A stretch of DNA of 13,564 nt from positions 1-13,564 of the forward strand of contig JAKDIS010000070.1 of NCBI GenBank assembly GCA_030450335.1, in the 5' to 3' direction. The translations under genes and the position numbers were made by a program. The DNA is from Corynebacterium sp. GTDB taxonomy: Bacteria > Actinomycetota > Actinomycetes > Mycobacteriales > Mycobacteriaceae. Under the pieces are notes generated by a model. The model did no database searches. It worked only from the letters and a program-made list of their open reading frames with translations, and was not told where the DNA came from. This document shows, piece after piece, positions 6,301 to 13,145 of this stretch (positions are counted from its first letter, which is position 1; every line of letters begins with the position of its first letter).

Positions 6301-7785
6301 CTACTTGCCGGAGTCGTCCGAGTCGTCGGTCTCGCCGGGGCCGTCGAAGCCCTCGTTGAGCTCGCGCTCGAGCTTCTCGATCTCGCCGATGGGATCGAAG
6401 CCCTCGATGTCCTCCTGGGAGGCCAGGATGGAGTCGATGAAGCCGGCGGGGGAGTCCAGGTCGCTGTCGACCGGGAGGAAGTCCGGGTGGTTCCACACGT
6501 CGTCACGACGCTCGGTGCCCACGGCCACGGTCAGGCGACGCCACAGCTCGGCGGCCTCGGACGCCTTCGGCGCCGACAGGCTGATGCCCACCGTCTTCAC
6601 CAGGGCCTCCATGCCGGGCTGGTCGTTGTCGCGGTAGACCGACCACGCCGCGCCGATGCTCGAGGCCACGGGCAGGCGCTCGCCCAGTGCCTCGCCGACG
6701 ACCACGTCGACCCACCCCTCGATGAGCGACAGGCTGGTCTCCAGACGGACCCGCGCGTGGTCGGTGGAGGACACGATGGTGGGGGAGAGGTCGGAGTTCT
6801 GCAGCTGCGACATCATCTCCTGCAGCTTCTCAGGGTCGCCCAGCATCTCCGGGTTGAACTCCTGGCTGGCCTCCTCCAGGGCGGAGTTGTCGAGGCTCAG
6901 GCCGGTGGCGAACTCCTCGACGTCGAGGATCACCCGCTCCACCAGCCACGGCACGTGCTGGAAGAGACGCAGGTGCGCCGCCTCGCGGGCGGCGAGGTAG
7001 ATCAACGTCTCCCGACGCTCCGCACCGAGCTTCTTCGACAGGTCGTCGAGCCGGTCGGTGGCGATGGCGGCGACGGACCCCTCGGCCAGCGGGATGCCCC
7101 ACTGGGTGGACATCGCGACGCTGCCGGCGAGCTCGCCGAGCGCGCGGCCCAGCTGCATGCCGAAGTTCATCCCGTTGACCTGGTTGAAGATACCGGCCAT
7201 CGGGCCCATCTGCGCCCGGATCTCCTCGGGCATGCCCTGCATGGTGGCGTCGCCCAGCTTCTCGGCGAGCGGGTTGATGACCCGCTTCCAGCGCGGCAGC
7301 GTCTCGTCCAGCCACTGCGAACCGGTGAAGGAGACCGACCCGGTCGCGCCGGCGGGCAGGGTGGTGGACTCGTCCAGCCACAGCTCGACCAGACGGACGG
7401 ACTCGGCGACGGCCTGGCTGTCCTTCGCGGACGGCTTGCTCTTCGCCGCCGTGCCGGAGAGCTGCTGGCGGGCGATGCGCTCGGCGAGGGCGTAGTTGAC
7501 CGGACCCTGCGCGTCCGGCGAGTTCATGTCCTTGCCGAAGCCGCTCAGCATCGAACCGAACTGGCCGAGGATGTCGCCCAGCCCCGGCTGGCCGCCCTGA
7601 CCCCCCTGGCCGCCCTGGTTGCCGAAGAACATGCCGAAGGGATTGGCACCGAAGCCGAACGGGTCGCCGCCTGAACTACCCGAGTTGCCGGAGTTGTTCG
7701 GGCCCCCGTTCTCGTTCTCCCGCCGCCGACGCTCGTCGTCCGACTCGTCGTCAGGGCCGTTGAATCCGAATCCGAAATTGCTCAT
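6301..7785 (-). CDS. DUF2342 zincin-like (putative zinc-dependent metalloprotease) protein
   Basis: A 494-aa actinobacterial DUF2342/zinc-dependent metalloprotease family protein, counterpart of Rv3195. It begins MSNFGFGFNGPDD and has a disordered Asn/Gly-rich segment (about 25-70, including a GGQ repeat at 58-66). The conserved helical domain follows, with the family signature AAREAAHLRLFQHVPWL (265-281; candidate ligands Glu268, His271, His277), an IEGWVDVVV helix (355-363), and WNHPDFLP (431-438) near the end. The tail (485-492) is Asp/Ser-rich. I chose ATG at 7785 rather than an in-frame GTG at 7848. The former matches the family N-terminus and lies 6 nt after a -10-like TACTCT, whereas there is no Shine-Dalgarno. 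No signal peptide is visible. Enzymatic activity of the family is predicted rather than established. It is convergent with the YgjP-like gene and divergent from the PDZ-Lon gene. Confidence 0.85.
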   Translation of the reverse strand: MSNFGFGFNGPDDESDDERRRRENENGGPNNSGNSGSSGGDPFGFGANPFGMFFGNQGGQGGQGGQPGLGDILGQFGSMLSGFGKDMNSPDAQGPVNYALAERIARQQLSGTAAKSKPSAKDSQAVAESVRLVELWLDESTTLPAGATGSVSFTGSQWLDETLPRWKRVINPLAEKLGDATMQGMPEEIRAQMGPMAGIFNQVNGMNFGMQLGRALGELAGSVAMSTQWGIPLAEGSVAAIATDRLDDLSKKLGAERRETLIYLAAREAAHLRLFQHVPWLVERVILDVEEFATGLSLDNSALEEASQEFNPEMLGDPEKLQEMMSQLQNSDLSPTIVSSTDHARVRLETSLSLIEGWVDVVVGEALGERLPVASSIGAAWSVYRDNDQPGMEALVKTVGISLSAPKASEAAELWRRLTVAVGTERRDDVWNHPDFLPVDSDLDSPAGFIDSILASQEDIEGFDPIGEIEKLERELNEGFDGPGETDDSDDSGK

Positions 7786-7791
7786 GCCACG

Positions 7792-7797
7792 AGAGTA
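7792..7797 (-). promoter_or_regulatory. -10 element giving a probable leaderless transcript for the DUF2342 gene
   Basis: On the minus strand GGTACTCTCG carries -10 TACTCT (7797-7792), matching the corynebacterial gnTAnaaTng pattern at the flanking G positions and at T, A and final T. Exactly 6 nt separate it from the A of ATG (7785), so the mRNA would start at the initiation codon. No Shine-Dalgarno is present. No convincing -35 was seen. Confidence 0.45.
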
Positions 7798-7870
7798 CCC
7801 GCGCCCTGCGGCGGGACGCACCGCCCCGCGTGCGCTGACAGCGAACACCGTCCATGTCCGTCCGGGCCTG

Positions 7871-7876
7871 TAATGT
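7871..7876 (+). promoter_or_regulatory. -10 element giving a probable leaderless transcript for the PDZ-Lon gene
   Basis: TAATGT at 7871-7876 (alternatively TGTAAT at 7869-7874, 5 of 6 to TATAAT) lies 7-9 nt before the in-frame GTG at 7884. Transcription would begin at or next to that codon. No ribosome binding site is present for any nearby start. CCGTCC occupies the -35 position with a 17-bp spacer but is not a consensus match. Confidence 0.4.
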
Positions 7877-7883
7877 GTCGTGG

Positions 7884-9083
7884 GTGAGTTCCAGTATCCC
7901 CCCTTACAACGACTCCAGCGCCCGTACCGACGGCAAGACGTCCGGCACGTCCGGCACCACCGCCGGTCGGCGGCGCGTGCGCACGGTCGTCGTCGGGCTG
8001 GTCCCCGTCGTCGCCCTGGTGGCGCTGCTCGCCGTGCCGACGATCCCCGGCACCGACGTCAACCTCACGGTCCCCTTCGCCGCCGAGGGTGAGGGGCCGA
8101 CCTACGACACGCTGGGGGACGTCAACGGCACCCCTGTCGTCGACATCACCGGCACGGACGCCGAGGTGGACGAGGACCTGGCGGACTCCGACGGGCAGCT
8201 CAACATGACGACCGTGGCGGTGCGCACGAAGCTCAGCCTCGCCGAGACGATGAAGCGCTGGCTGGCCAGCGACGACACCATCGTGCCGGTCGAGCAGGTC
8301 ATCCCCTCGGACTCCACGCCGGAGGAGGTCGCGCGCCGCAACGCCGCCGCCTTCGCCGCCTCCGAGTCCAATGCGACGGTCGCGGCGATGGGCTACCTGG
8401 ACCGTCCGCTGGAGACCACCGTCTACGAGATCGCCGACGACGCGCCCGCCGCCGGCGCGCTGCGGGAGAACGACGTGATCACCGCCGTCGGCGACACCGA
8501 GGTCACGCTGCCGGCGGACGTCGCCGCGGCCGTCGCCGAGCACGCACCCGGCGACGAGGTCGAGCTGACCGTGCAGCGCGGGCAGTCGGAGGTCACCGAG
8601 TCCGTCACCCTCGGGGAGGTTCCCGAGGAGTTGTCGTCGGACGCCTCGGCGTCCGCGGCGGAGGACGCCGGCGAGTCCGACCGGGCGTACCTGGGGGTCA
8701 CCATGGTCGCCCAGCCCGCGGGGGATCTGAAGGTCCGCTACAACCTGAAGGACATCGGCGGGCCGAGCGCGGGCCTGATGTTCTCCCTCGCCGTCGTCGA
8801 CAAGCTCTCGCCCGGCGAGATCAGCGGCGGGAAGTTCGTCGCCGGCACCGGCACGATCTCCGCCGACGGCACGGTGGGGCCGATCGGCGGCATCACGCAC
8901 AAGATCGCCGCCGCCCAGCACGCCGGGGCCGAGGTCTTCCTCGTGCCGTCCGACAACTGCAGTGAGGCGGCGGGGCGCTCCTACGACGGGGACATCGACC
9001 TGCTGTCGGTCGACTCCCTCGACGGGGCGGTGGACGCCCTGGAGGCCTACAACAACGGTGGGGACGCCCCCACCTGCGAATGA
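7884..9083 (+). CDS. Membrane-anchored PDZ domain / Lon-type Ser-Lys protease
   Basis: A 399-aa protein, counterpart of Rv3194c: a cytosolic N-terminus, one TM anchor (about 34-51, VVVGLVPVVALVALLAV), then an extracytoplasmic region. The Ser-rich segment (1-30) is followed by an Arg cluster before the TM, consistent with N-in topology. A PDZ domain spans about 170-245 (GALRENDVITAVGD at 191-204). After an acidic Ala/Ser linker (245-267) comes a Lon C-terminal-type protease domain with the nucleophile motif GPSAGLMF (Ser295) and GPIGGITHKIAAA (Lys340). Ser-Lys spacing is 45 residues, close to the 43 of E. coli Lon; there is no AAA+ module. The start is assigned to GTG 7884 from the -10 position; an in-frame ATG at 7854 would lie upstream of that promoter. 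It is convergent with the PPA1309 gene, 6 bp apart. Substrates are unknown. Confidence 0.88.
   Translation: MSSSIPPYNDSSARTDGKTSGTSGTTAGRRRVRTVVVGLVPVVALVALLAVPTIPGTDVNLTVPFAAEGEGPTYDTLGDVNGTPVVDITGTDAEVDEDLADSDGQLNMTTVAVRTKLSLAETMKRWLASDDTIVPVEQVIPSDSTPEEVARRNAAAFAASESNATVAAMGYLDRPLETTVYEIADDAPAAGALRENDVITAVGDTEVTLPADVAAAVAEHAPGDEVELTVQRGQSEVTESVTLGEVPEELSSDASASAAEDAGESDRAYLGVTMVAQPAGDLKVRYNLKDIGGPSAGLMFSLAVVDKLSPGEISGGKFVAGTGTISADGTVGPIGGITHKIAAAQHAGAEVFLVPSDNCSEAAGRSYDGDIDLLSVDSLDGAVDALEAYNNGGDAPTCE
9057..9074 (-). terminator. Hairpin downstream of the PPA1309-family gene (weak terminator candidate)
   Basis: GGTGGGG (9057-9063) pairs perfectly with CCCCACC (9068-9074) around a 4-nt loop. 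For the leftward gene ending at 9090 it begins 16 nt past the stop, but only GTTGTTG follows instead of a U-run, so it is a weak intrinsic terminator at best. For the rightward gene it lies within the last codons. Confidence 0.3.
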
Positions 9084-9089
9084 TGCAGA

Positions 9090-9647
9090 TCAGTCCTCGA
9101 AGGTGAACCGCAGCATCGCGGTCACGCCGGGGGCGATCTCGGCGCCGTCCATGCCGCCGAGCAGCTCGACCTTGTCCTCGGCGAAGGGGTCGTCGGCGAG
9201 GTCGGTCTCGTCCGGGCGCAGCTGCAGCAGCGTGCGGTCCGGGCCGCCGTCGACGACGCCGGTGAAGATCCGCGCCTGACGCGGGACGGCCTCCGGGTCC
9301 GCGGAGTTGCGGAACATGATCTCCTGGGCCAGCACGGCACCGACCACGACCTCGGGCCACCGCACCGTCGCCACGTACTCGCCGAGCTCGTCGGAGCCGG
9401 GCTGGATGTGGTCCGGCAGGTCGTCCTGCACGATCAGGGAGAGGGGGGACGTGGCGGCGCCGGTGCCGTCTGCGCCGTCCTCCCCGGAGTCGTCGCCGGC
9501 GGCGATGACGTCCTGGACGAGTTCGGTGGGGACCAGGGCGAACAGCGTCGCCGGACGGTCCCAGCCCTCGGCGTGGACGAAGTCGACGGCCTCGCGGAGG
9601 GCGGCGTTGAGCGGACGGATGTCGCTCGTGTGGTTACTGGCGTTCAT
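9090..9647 (-). CDS. PPA1309-family conserved hypothetical protein
   Basis: A 185-aa acidic soluble protein that I recognise as the actinobacterial PPA1309 family, commonly found beside UPF0182. No catalytic motif, signal peptide or TM segment is visible. Features: helix LNAALREAVDFVHAEGWDRPATLFALVPT (13-41, the most recognisable family block), an acidic Gly/Asp insert at about 51-65, TVRWPEVVVGAVLAQEI (93-109), and a conserved-looking C-terminal stretch on Asp-rich strands ending MLRFTFED. The start is ATG at 9645-9647; GAGG about 9 nt upstream (GAGGTCCACCTAG) supports it. It is divergent from UPF0182 and convergent with the PDZ-Lon gene. The function is unknown. Conserved adjacency with a membrane protein and a surface protease suggests a shared process (inference). 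Confidence 0.75.
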   Translation of the reverse strand: MNASNHTSDIRPLNAALREAVDFVHAEGWDRPATLFALVPTELVQDVIAAGDDSGEDGADGTGAATSPLSLIVQDDLPDHIQPGSDELGEYVATVRWPEVVVGAVLAQEIMFRNSADPEAVPRQARIFTGVVDGGPDRTLLQLRPDETDLADDPFAEDKVELLGGMDGAEIAPGVTAMLRFTFED

Positions 9648-9663
9648 CTAGGTGGACCTCACG

Positions 9664-9695
9664 GTGACGTCGGACGGGTGCGGACAGTAGTCTAG
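9664..9695. promoter_or_regulatory. Overlapping divergent -10 elements between PPA1309 and UPF0182 genes
   Basis: TAGTCTAGAC at 9688-9697 contains a rightward -10-like TAGTCT (9688-9693; -35-like GTGACG at 9664-9669, 18-bp spacer) and a leftward -10-like TAGACT (9695-9690). Rightward initiation near 9700 would give UPF0182 a leader of about 109 nt. Leftward initiation near 9683 would give a leader of about 36 nt. Element quality is moderate and no start site can be proven. Confidence 0.3.
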
Positions 9696-9708
9696 ACCCA
9701 GACAGTTT

Positions 9709-9726
9709 TGTCGTCGGAATCCGACA
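9709..9726. repeat. Palindromic element upstream of UPF0182 gene
   Basis: GTCGGA-A-TCCGAC (9713-9725) is a perfect odd-centred 13-bp dyad. It is nested with a second pairing, TGTCG (9709-9713) with CGACA (9722-9726). It lies at the -35 position of the leftward promoter candidate and in the leader of the rightward one. An operator or leader hairpin is possible; no regulator is recognised. Confidence 0.4.
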
Positions 9727-9779
9727 GCCCGAGCCGCCGGTACGTCAACCGCCGGACCCAGGGGGTCGGTCCGACTCTC

Positions 9780-9812
9780 ATGACCGACAGCAGGAGAGAA
9801 CTGAACCCTTGA
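9780..9812 (+). CDS. Possible 10-codon upstream ORF overlapping the UPF0182 start
   Basis: ATG at 9780 opens MTDSRRELNP and stops at TGA 9810-9812, which overlaps the TTG start of UPF0182 (9809-9811) as TTGA. The ribosome site of the large gene (AGGAGAG, 9792-9798) lies inside the small ORF. Such an overlap is the usual geometry for translational coupling. The uORF has only GGGGG 14 nt upstream as a possible ribosome site, so it may be fortuitous. Confidence 0.25.
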   Translation: MTDSRRELNP

Positions 9813-12800
9813 GCATCCCGGAGATTCCAAAACCAGGACGCAGATCCAAGATCCTCGGCGTGGTCGCCGTGGTGATCGCTCTGCTCTTTTTCCTAGTCCC
9901 GGTCCTCGTCTCGAACTACACCGAATTGCAGTGGTTCCGGTCGATCGACTTCCAGGCCATATTCCTCAGCGTCCTCGTCACCCGGGTGATCTTGTTCATC
10001 GTGTTCGGGCTCGTGGCCGCCGCCATCGTCTGGGGTGCGTGCTTCGCCGCCTTCCGGGCGGCGCCGAAGGAATCCGACTTCCCCGACGTGTCCCAGATCG
10101 GCCTCGGCGGTGACGACTCCCCGCTGACGATCAACCGGGCCGAGATCCGCCGGGCGATCCGGCCGTTCCTCATCATCGTCCCGCTGATCGCGGGCGTGGT
10201 GACCGGCATGATCGCCCAGGGCAACTGGCGAACCGTGCGACTGTTCCTCTCCGGAGGTGACTTCGGTGTCCAGGACCCGCAGTTCCAGATGGACCTCGGC
10301 TTCTACGCGTTCACCCTGCCGCTGCTGACCTTCGTGCTCGGCACGCTCTCGGTGCTCGTCATCGTGGCGTTCCTGGTGAACCTGCTGGCGCACTATCTCC
10401 TCGGCACCATCAGCACCGGCAACCCGCGGGTGGGGGAGAAGGCGCGCATCGGTGCTCCGGCCCGCCGCCAGCTGGCGATCATCGCCGGCATCTGGATGCT
10501 GCTCAAGGCAGTGGACTACTGGTTCCAGCGCTACGCCCTGCTGAACAACCAGCACGACACCTTCACCGGTGGTTCCTACACGGACATCAACGCGATCCTG
10601 CCGGCGAAGATCCTGCTGCTGGTCGTGTCCCTGTTCGTCGCCGCGATGTTCTTCAGCTCGATCGTGCTGAAGGACCTGCGCATCCCGGCGCTGGCCGTGG
10701 CCCTGATGGTCGTCGCCAACCTGGCGATCGGCGTGGGTTGGCCGGCGGTCATGGAGCAGTTCTCCGTGAACCCGAACCGTGCCGAGAAGGAGCGGGAGTA
10801 CATCGCCCGCAACATCGAGTCGACGCGTCAGGCGTACGGCATCGAGACCGCCACCGACAGCGCCCGCGAAGGCTACGAGAATCCGGACGGCCAGGTGACC
10901 TACGAGCGCAACTGGGGTGGCCAGACCTCCGGCGACGCCAGCGAGCGCCGCTCCATTGCCGACGACGACGCCACGCTGTCCAACATCCGCCTGCTGGACC
11001 CGGACGTGCTCTCCCCGACGTTCACCCAGCAGCAGCAGCTGCGTAACTTCTACGGCTTCCCCGACGAGCTCTCCGTCGACCGCTACGAGGTGGACGGAGA
11101 CATGCGCGACTTCGTCGTCGCCGCCCGCGAGATCGACCCGAACGCCCTGTCCGGCAACCAGACGGACTGGATCAACCAGCACACCGTCTACACCCACGGC
11201 AACGGCTTCATCGCCGCGCCGGCGAACACCGTCGACGAGGTCGCGCAGGACGCCGCGTCCGCACGTGGTGGTTACCCGATCTACACGGTCTCTGACCTGC
11301 AGAACCTGGAGGCAGACAGCCAGGGTGGCGAGCTCGAACTCAATATGGAGCAGCCGCGCATCTACTACGGTCCGGTCATTGCCGGCACGAATCAGGCGAA
11401 CGCTGACTACGCCATCGTCGGCGACGACGGCTCCGGCACCCCGCGCGAGTACGACACCGACAACACCGAGTACACCTACACCGGTGACGGCGGAGTGGGC
11501 GTGTCCAACATCTTCTCCCGTGCGATGTACGCCGCGAAGTTCCAGGAGATGAATATCCTCCTGTCGGACGTCATCGGCGACGACTCGAAGATCCTCTACG
11601 ACCGTGACCCGCGCGAGCGCGTGCACAAGGTCGCCCCGTGGCTGACCACCGACTCCAAGACCTACCCGGTGGTCATCGACGGTCGGATCAAGTGGATCGT
11701 GGACGGTTACACCACGCTGGAGAACCTGCCCTACTCTCAGCGCACCGAGCTGGACTCCGCCACGGAGGACACGCTGACCGAGGACCCCGCCTCGCAGCAG
11801 CGCGCGGTCACCAACGAGGTCAGTTACATCCGTAACTCCGTCAAGGCAGTCGTCGACGGCTACGACGGTTCCGTGGACCTCTACGAGTTCGACGAGGAGG
11901 ACCCGGTCCTCAAGGCGTGGGAGGGTGTCTTCCCGGACGTCGTGAAGGACAAGGACGAGATCAGCGACGAGCTGATGGAGCACCTGCGTTACCCGGAGGA
12001 CCTGTTCAAGGTCCAGCGTGAACTGATCGCGAAGTACCACGTGGACGACCCGGGAACCTTCTTCACCAACGACGCCTTCTGGTCCGTTCCCGGTGACCCG
12101 ACGGCGCCCGAGGGCGGCCAGGAGCTCAACCAGCCGCCGTACCACGTGGTGGCGACCGACCCCGAGACGAACCGGCCCAGCTTCCAGCTGATCACGCCGT
12201 TCCGTGGTCTGCGCCGTGAGTTCCTCGCCGCGCACATGACCGTCAGCTCCGACCCGGAGACCTACGGTCGCATCTACGTCCGCCAGCTGCCGACGAACAC
12301 CCAGACACAGGGTCCGAAGCAGGCGCAGGACACGATGATGTCGTCCGACGAGATCGCCCGCGAGCGCACCCTGCTGGAGGGCACGAACACCCTGACCAAC
12401 GGCAACCTGCTGACGCTGCCGGTCGGTGACGGGCAGATCCTCTACGTCGAGCCGGTGTACTCGCAGCGTGCCGACCAGGAGTCCGCCTTCCCGAAGCTGC
12501 TGCGCGTGCTGGTGAGCTACAACGGTTCCGTCGGTTACGCCCCGACGGTCGCCGAGGCCCTCGAGCAGGTCGGCATCGATCCGGACGCGGTCACCGAGAT
12601 CGCCGAGTCCGGCGGTGACGCCGCCGACGAGAACGCCGCGGCCGCCGGTGGGGACGATTCGGACGCCGACTCCGACTCGGACAGCACCTCGTCCACGAGT
12701 TCCTCGCCGTCGTCCTCGGCGGCGGAGACCCCGGACAGCGGTTCCGCCAGCGGCAACGAGCCGTCGGAGTCCGAGCTCTCGGCGATCCGTGAGGCCATGG

Positions 12801-12892
12801 ACAAGGTCAACGACGCCCGCGAGAACGGCACCTTCGAGGAGTTCGGCCGGGCCCTGGACGAGCTGGACGCCGCAGTCGCTGACGCCCAGTAG
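9809..12892 (+). CDS. UPF0182 family large membrane protein (7 predicted TM segments)
   Basis: A 1,027-aa counterpart of Rv3193c, a near-universal actinobacterial membrane protein of unknown function. Seven hydrophobic segments are predicted at about 14-36, 48-76, 112-133, 166-196, 218-238, 264-288 and 292-314. A large extracytoplasmic domain of about 600 residues follows, with family-typical stretches (NFYGFPDELSVDRY, DYAIVGDD, TYTGDGGVGVSNIFSRAMYA, FQLITPFRGLRREFLAAHM). The C-terminus has an Asp/Ser/Ala tract (about 938-990) and then a conserved helical end (IREAMDKVNDAR...LDELDAAVADA). The start is TTG at 9809: it precedes TM1 by a short basic segment, AGGAGAG lies 10 nt upstream, and the next in-frame GTG falls inside TM1. 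It is complete in length for the family. An intrinsic terminator begins 39 bp after the stop, so it is probably monocistronic. Confidence 0.92.
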   Translation: MSIPEIPKPGRRSKILGVVAVVIALLFFLVPVLVSNYTELQWFRSIDFQAIFLSVLVTRVILFIVFGLVAAAIVWGACFAAFRAAPKESDFPDVSQIGLGGDDSPLTINRAEIRRAIRPFLIIVPLIAGVVTGMIAQGNWRTVRLFLSGGDFGVQDPQFQMDLGFYAFTLPLLTFVLGTLSVLVIVAFLVNLLAHYLLGTISTGNPRVGEKARIGAPARRQLAIIAGIWMLLKAVDYWFQRYALLNNQHDTFTGGSYTDINAILPAKILLLVVSLFVAAMFFSSIVLKDLRIPALAVALMVVANLAIGVGWPAVMEQFSVNPNRAEKEREYIARNIESTRQAYGIETATDSAREGYENPDGQVTYERNWGGQTSGDASERRSIADDDATLSNIRLLDPDVLSPTFTQQQQLRNFYGFPDELSVDRYEVDGDMRDFVVAAREIDPNALSGNQTDWINQHTVYTHGNGFIAAPANTVDEVAQDAASARGGYPIYTVSDLQNLEADSQGGELELNMEQPRIYYGPVIAGTNQANADYAIVGDDGSGTPREYDTDNTEYTYTGDGGVGVSNIFSRAMYAAKFQEMNILLSDVIGDDSKILYDRDPRERVHKVAPWLTTDSKTYPVVIDGRIKWIVDGYTTLENLPYSQRTELDSATEDTLTEDPASQQRAVTNEVSYIRNSVKAVVDGYDGSVDLYEFDEEDPVLKAWEGVFPDVVKDKDEISDELMEHLRYPEDLFKVQRELIAKYHVDDPGTFFTNDAFWSVPGDPTAPEGGQELNQPPYHVVATDPETNRPSFQLITPFRGLRREFLAAHMTVSSDPETYGRIYVRQLPTNTQTQGPKQAQDTMMSSDEIARERTLLEGTNTLTNGNLLTLPVGDGQILYVEPVYSQRADQESAFPKLLRVLVSYNGSVGYAPTVAEALEQVGIDPDAVTEIAESGGDAADENAAAAGGDDSDADSDSDSTSSTSSSPSSSAAETPDSGSASGNEPSESELSAIREAMDKVNDARENGTFEEFGRALDELDAAVADAQ

Positions 12893-12930
12893 TTCCTCGG
12901 GTCAGCCAGGCTGAGACACCAGAGACGGGA

Positions 12931-12965
12931 AGCGCACCGGGAAACCCCCGGTGCGCTGCTCTTTT
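12931..12965 (+). terminator. Rho-independent terminator after UPF0182 gene
   Basis: AGCGCACCGGG (12931-12941) pairs with CCCGGTGCGCT (12947-12957): an 11-bp perfect stem with a 5-nt loop, followed by GCTCTTTT. It is 38 bases beyond the UPF0182 stop codon and isolates that gene from the tRNA gene downstream. Confidence 0.92.
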
Positions 12966-12985
12966 GTCCGGAGTGTGGTTGCGAT

Positions 12986-13014
12986 TTCACATTCGTCCGG
13001 CAGTGCGTTACGCT
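12986..13014 (+). promoter_or_regulatory. Promoter of the initiator tRNA gene
   Basis: -35 TTCACA (12986-12991, 5 of 6 to TTGACA), 17-bp spacer, -10 TACGCT (13009-13014). Predicted start near 13021, giving a 5' leader of about 42 nt before the mature tRNA. This is the best-formed promoter in the window, as expected for a stable RNA gene. Confidence 0.6.
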
Positions 13015-13030
13015 ATGGGAGTCGCTGACA

Positions 13031-13048
13031 CGGAGAACAACTTCTCCG
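13031..13048 (+). other. Hairpin in the tRNA-fMet precursor leader
   Basis: CGGAGAA (13031-13037) and TTCTCCG (13042-13048) form a perfect 7-bp stem with a CAAC loop. It ends 14 nt before the mature tRNA 5' end, inside the predicted leader. There is no U-run, so it is not a terminator. A role in precursor processing is possible (inference). Confidence 0.5.
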
Positions 13049-13062
13049 GGACAGTAACCCGT

Positions 13063-13136
13063 CGCGGGGTGGAGCAGCTCGGTAGCTCGCTGGGCTCATA
13101 ACCCAGAGGTCGTAGGTTCGAATCCTGCCCCCGCTA
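13063..13136 (+). tRNA. Initiator tRNA-Met (fMet), anticodon CAT
   Basis: A 74-nt cloverleaf. The acceptor strands are CGCGGGG (13063-13069) and CCCCGCT (13129-13135), leaving an unpaired C1·U72, the bacterial initiator hallmark used by formyltransferase. The anticodon CAT is at 13097-13099 in GGGCTCATAACCC, whose three stacked G·C pairs are the second initiator signature. The T arm is GGTTCGAATCC. A73 is at 13136 and the next three bases are CTA, so CCA is not encoded and must be added after transcription. It is transcribed alone between its own promoter and terminator. Confidence 0.97.
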
Positions 13137-13145
13137 CTAGATAGG

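Noticed and set aside
7846..7848. Upstream GTG start extending the DUF2342 protein by 21 residues
   Set aside because: The extension (MFAVSARGAV...) is unlike the family N-terminus, has no ribosome site and would lie upstream of the probable -10 at 7797-7792.
7854..7856. ATG 7854 as the start of the PDZ-Lon protein
   Set aside because: No ribosome site, and it lies upstream of the most likely -10. GTG 7884 fits a leaderless start.
9893..12235. 780-codon minus-strand ORF opposite the UPF0182 gene
   Set aside because: Shadow of the membrane protein gene: Val/Asp/Arg/His-rich, no recognisable domain, no start signal.
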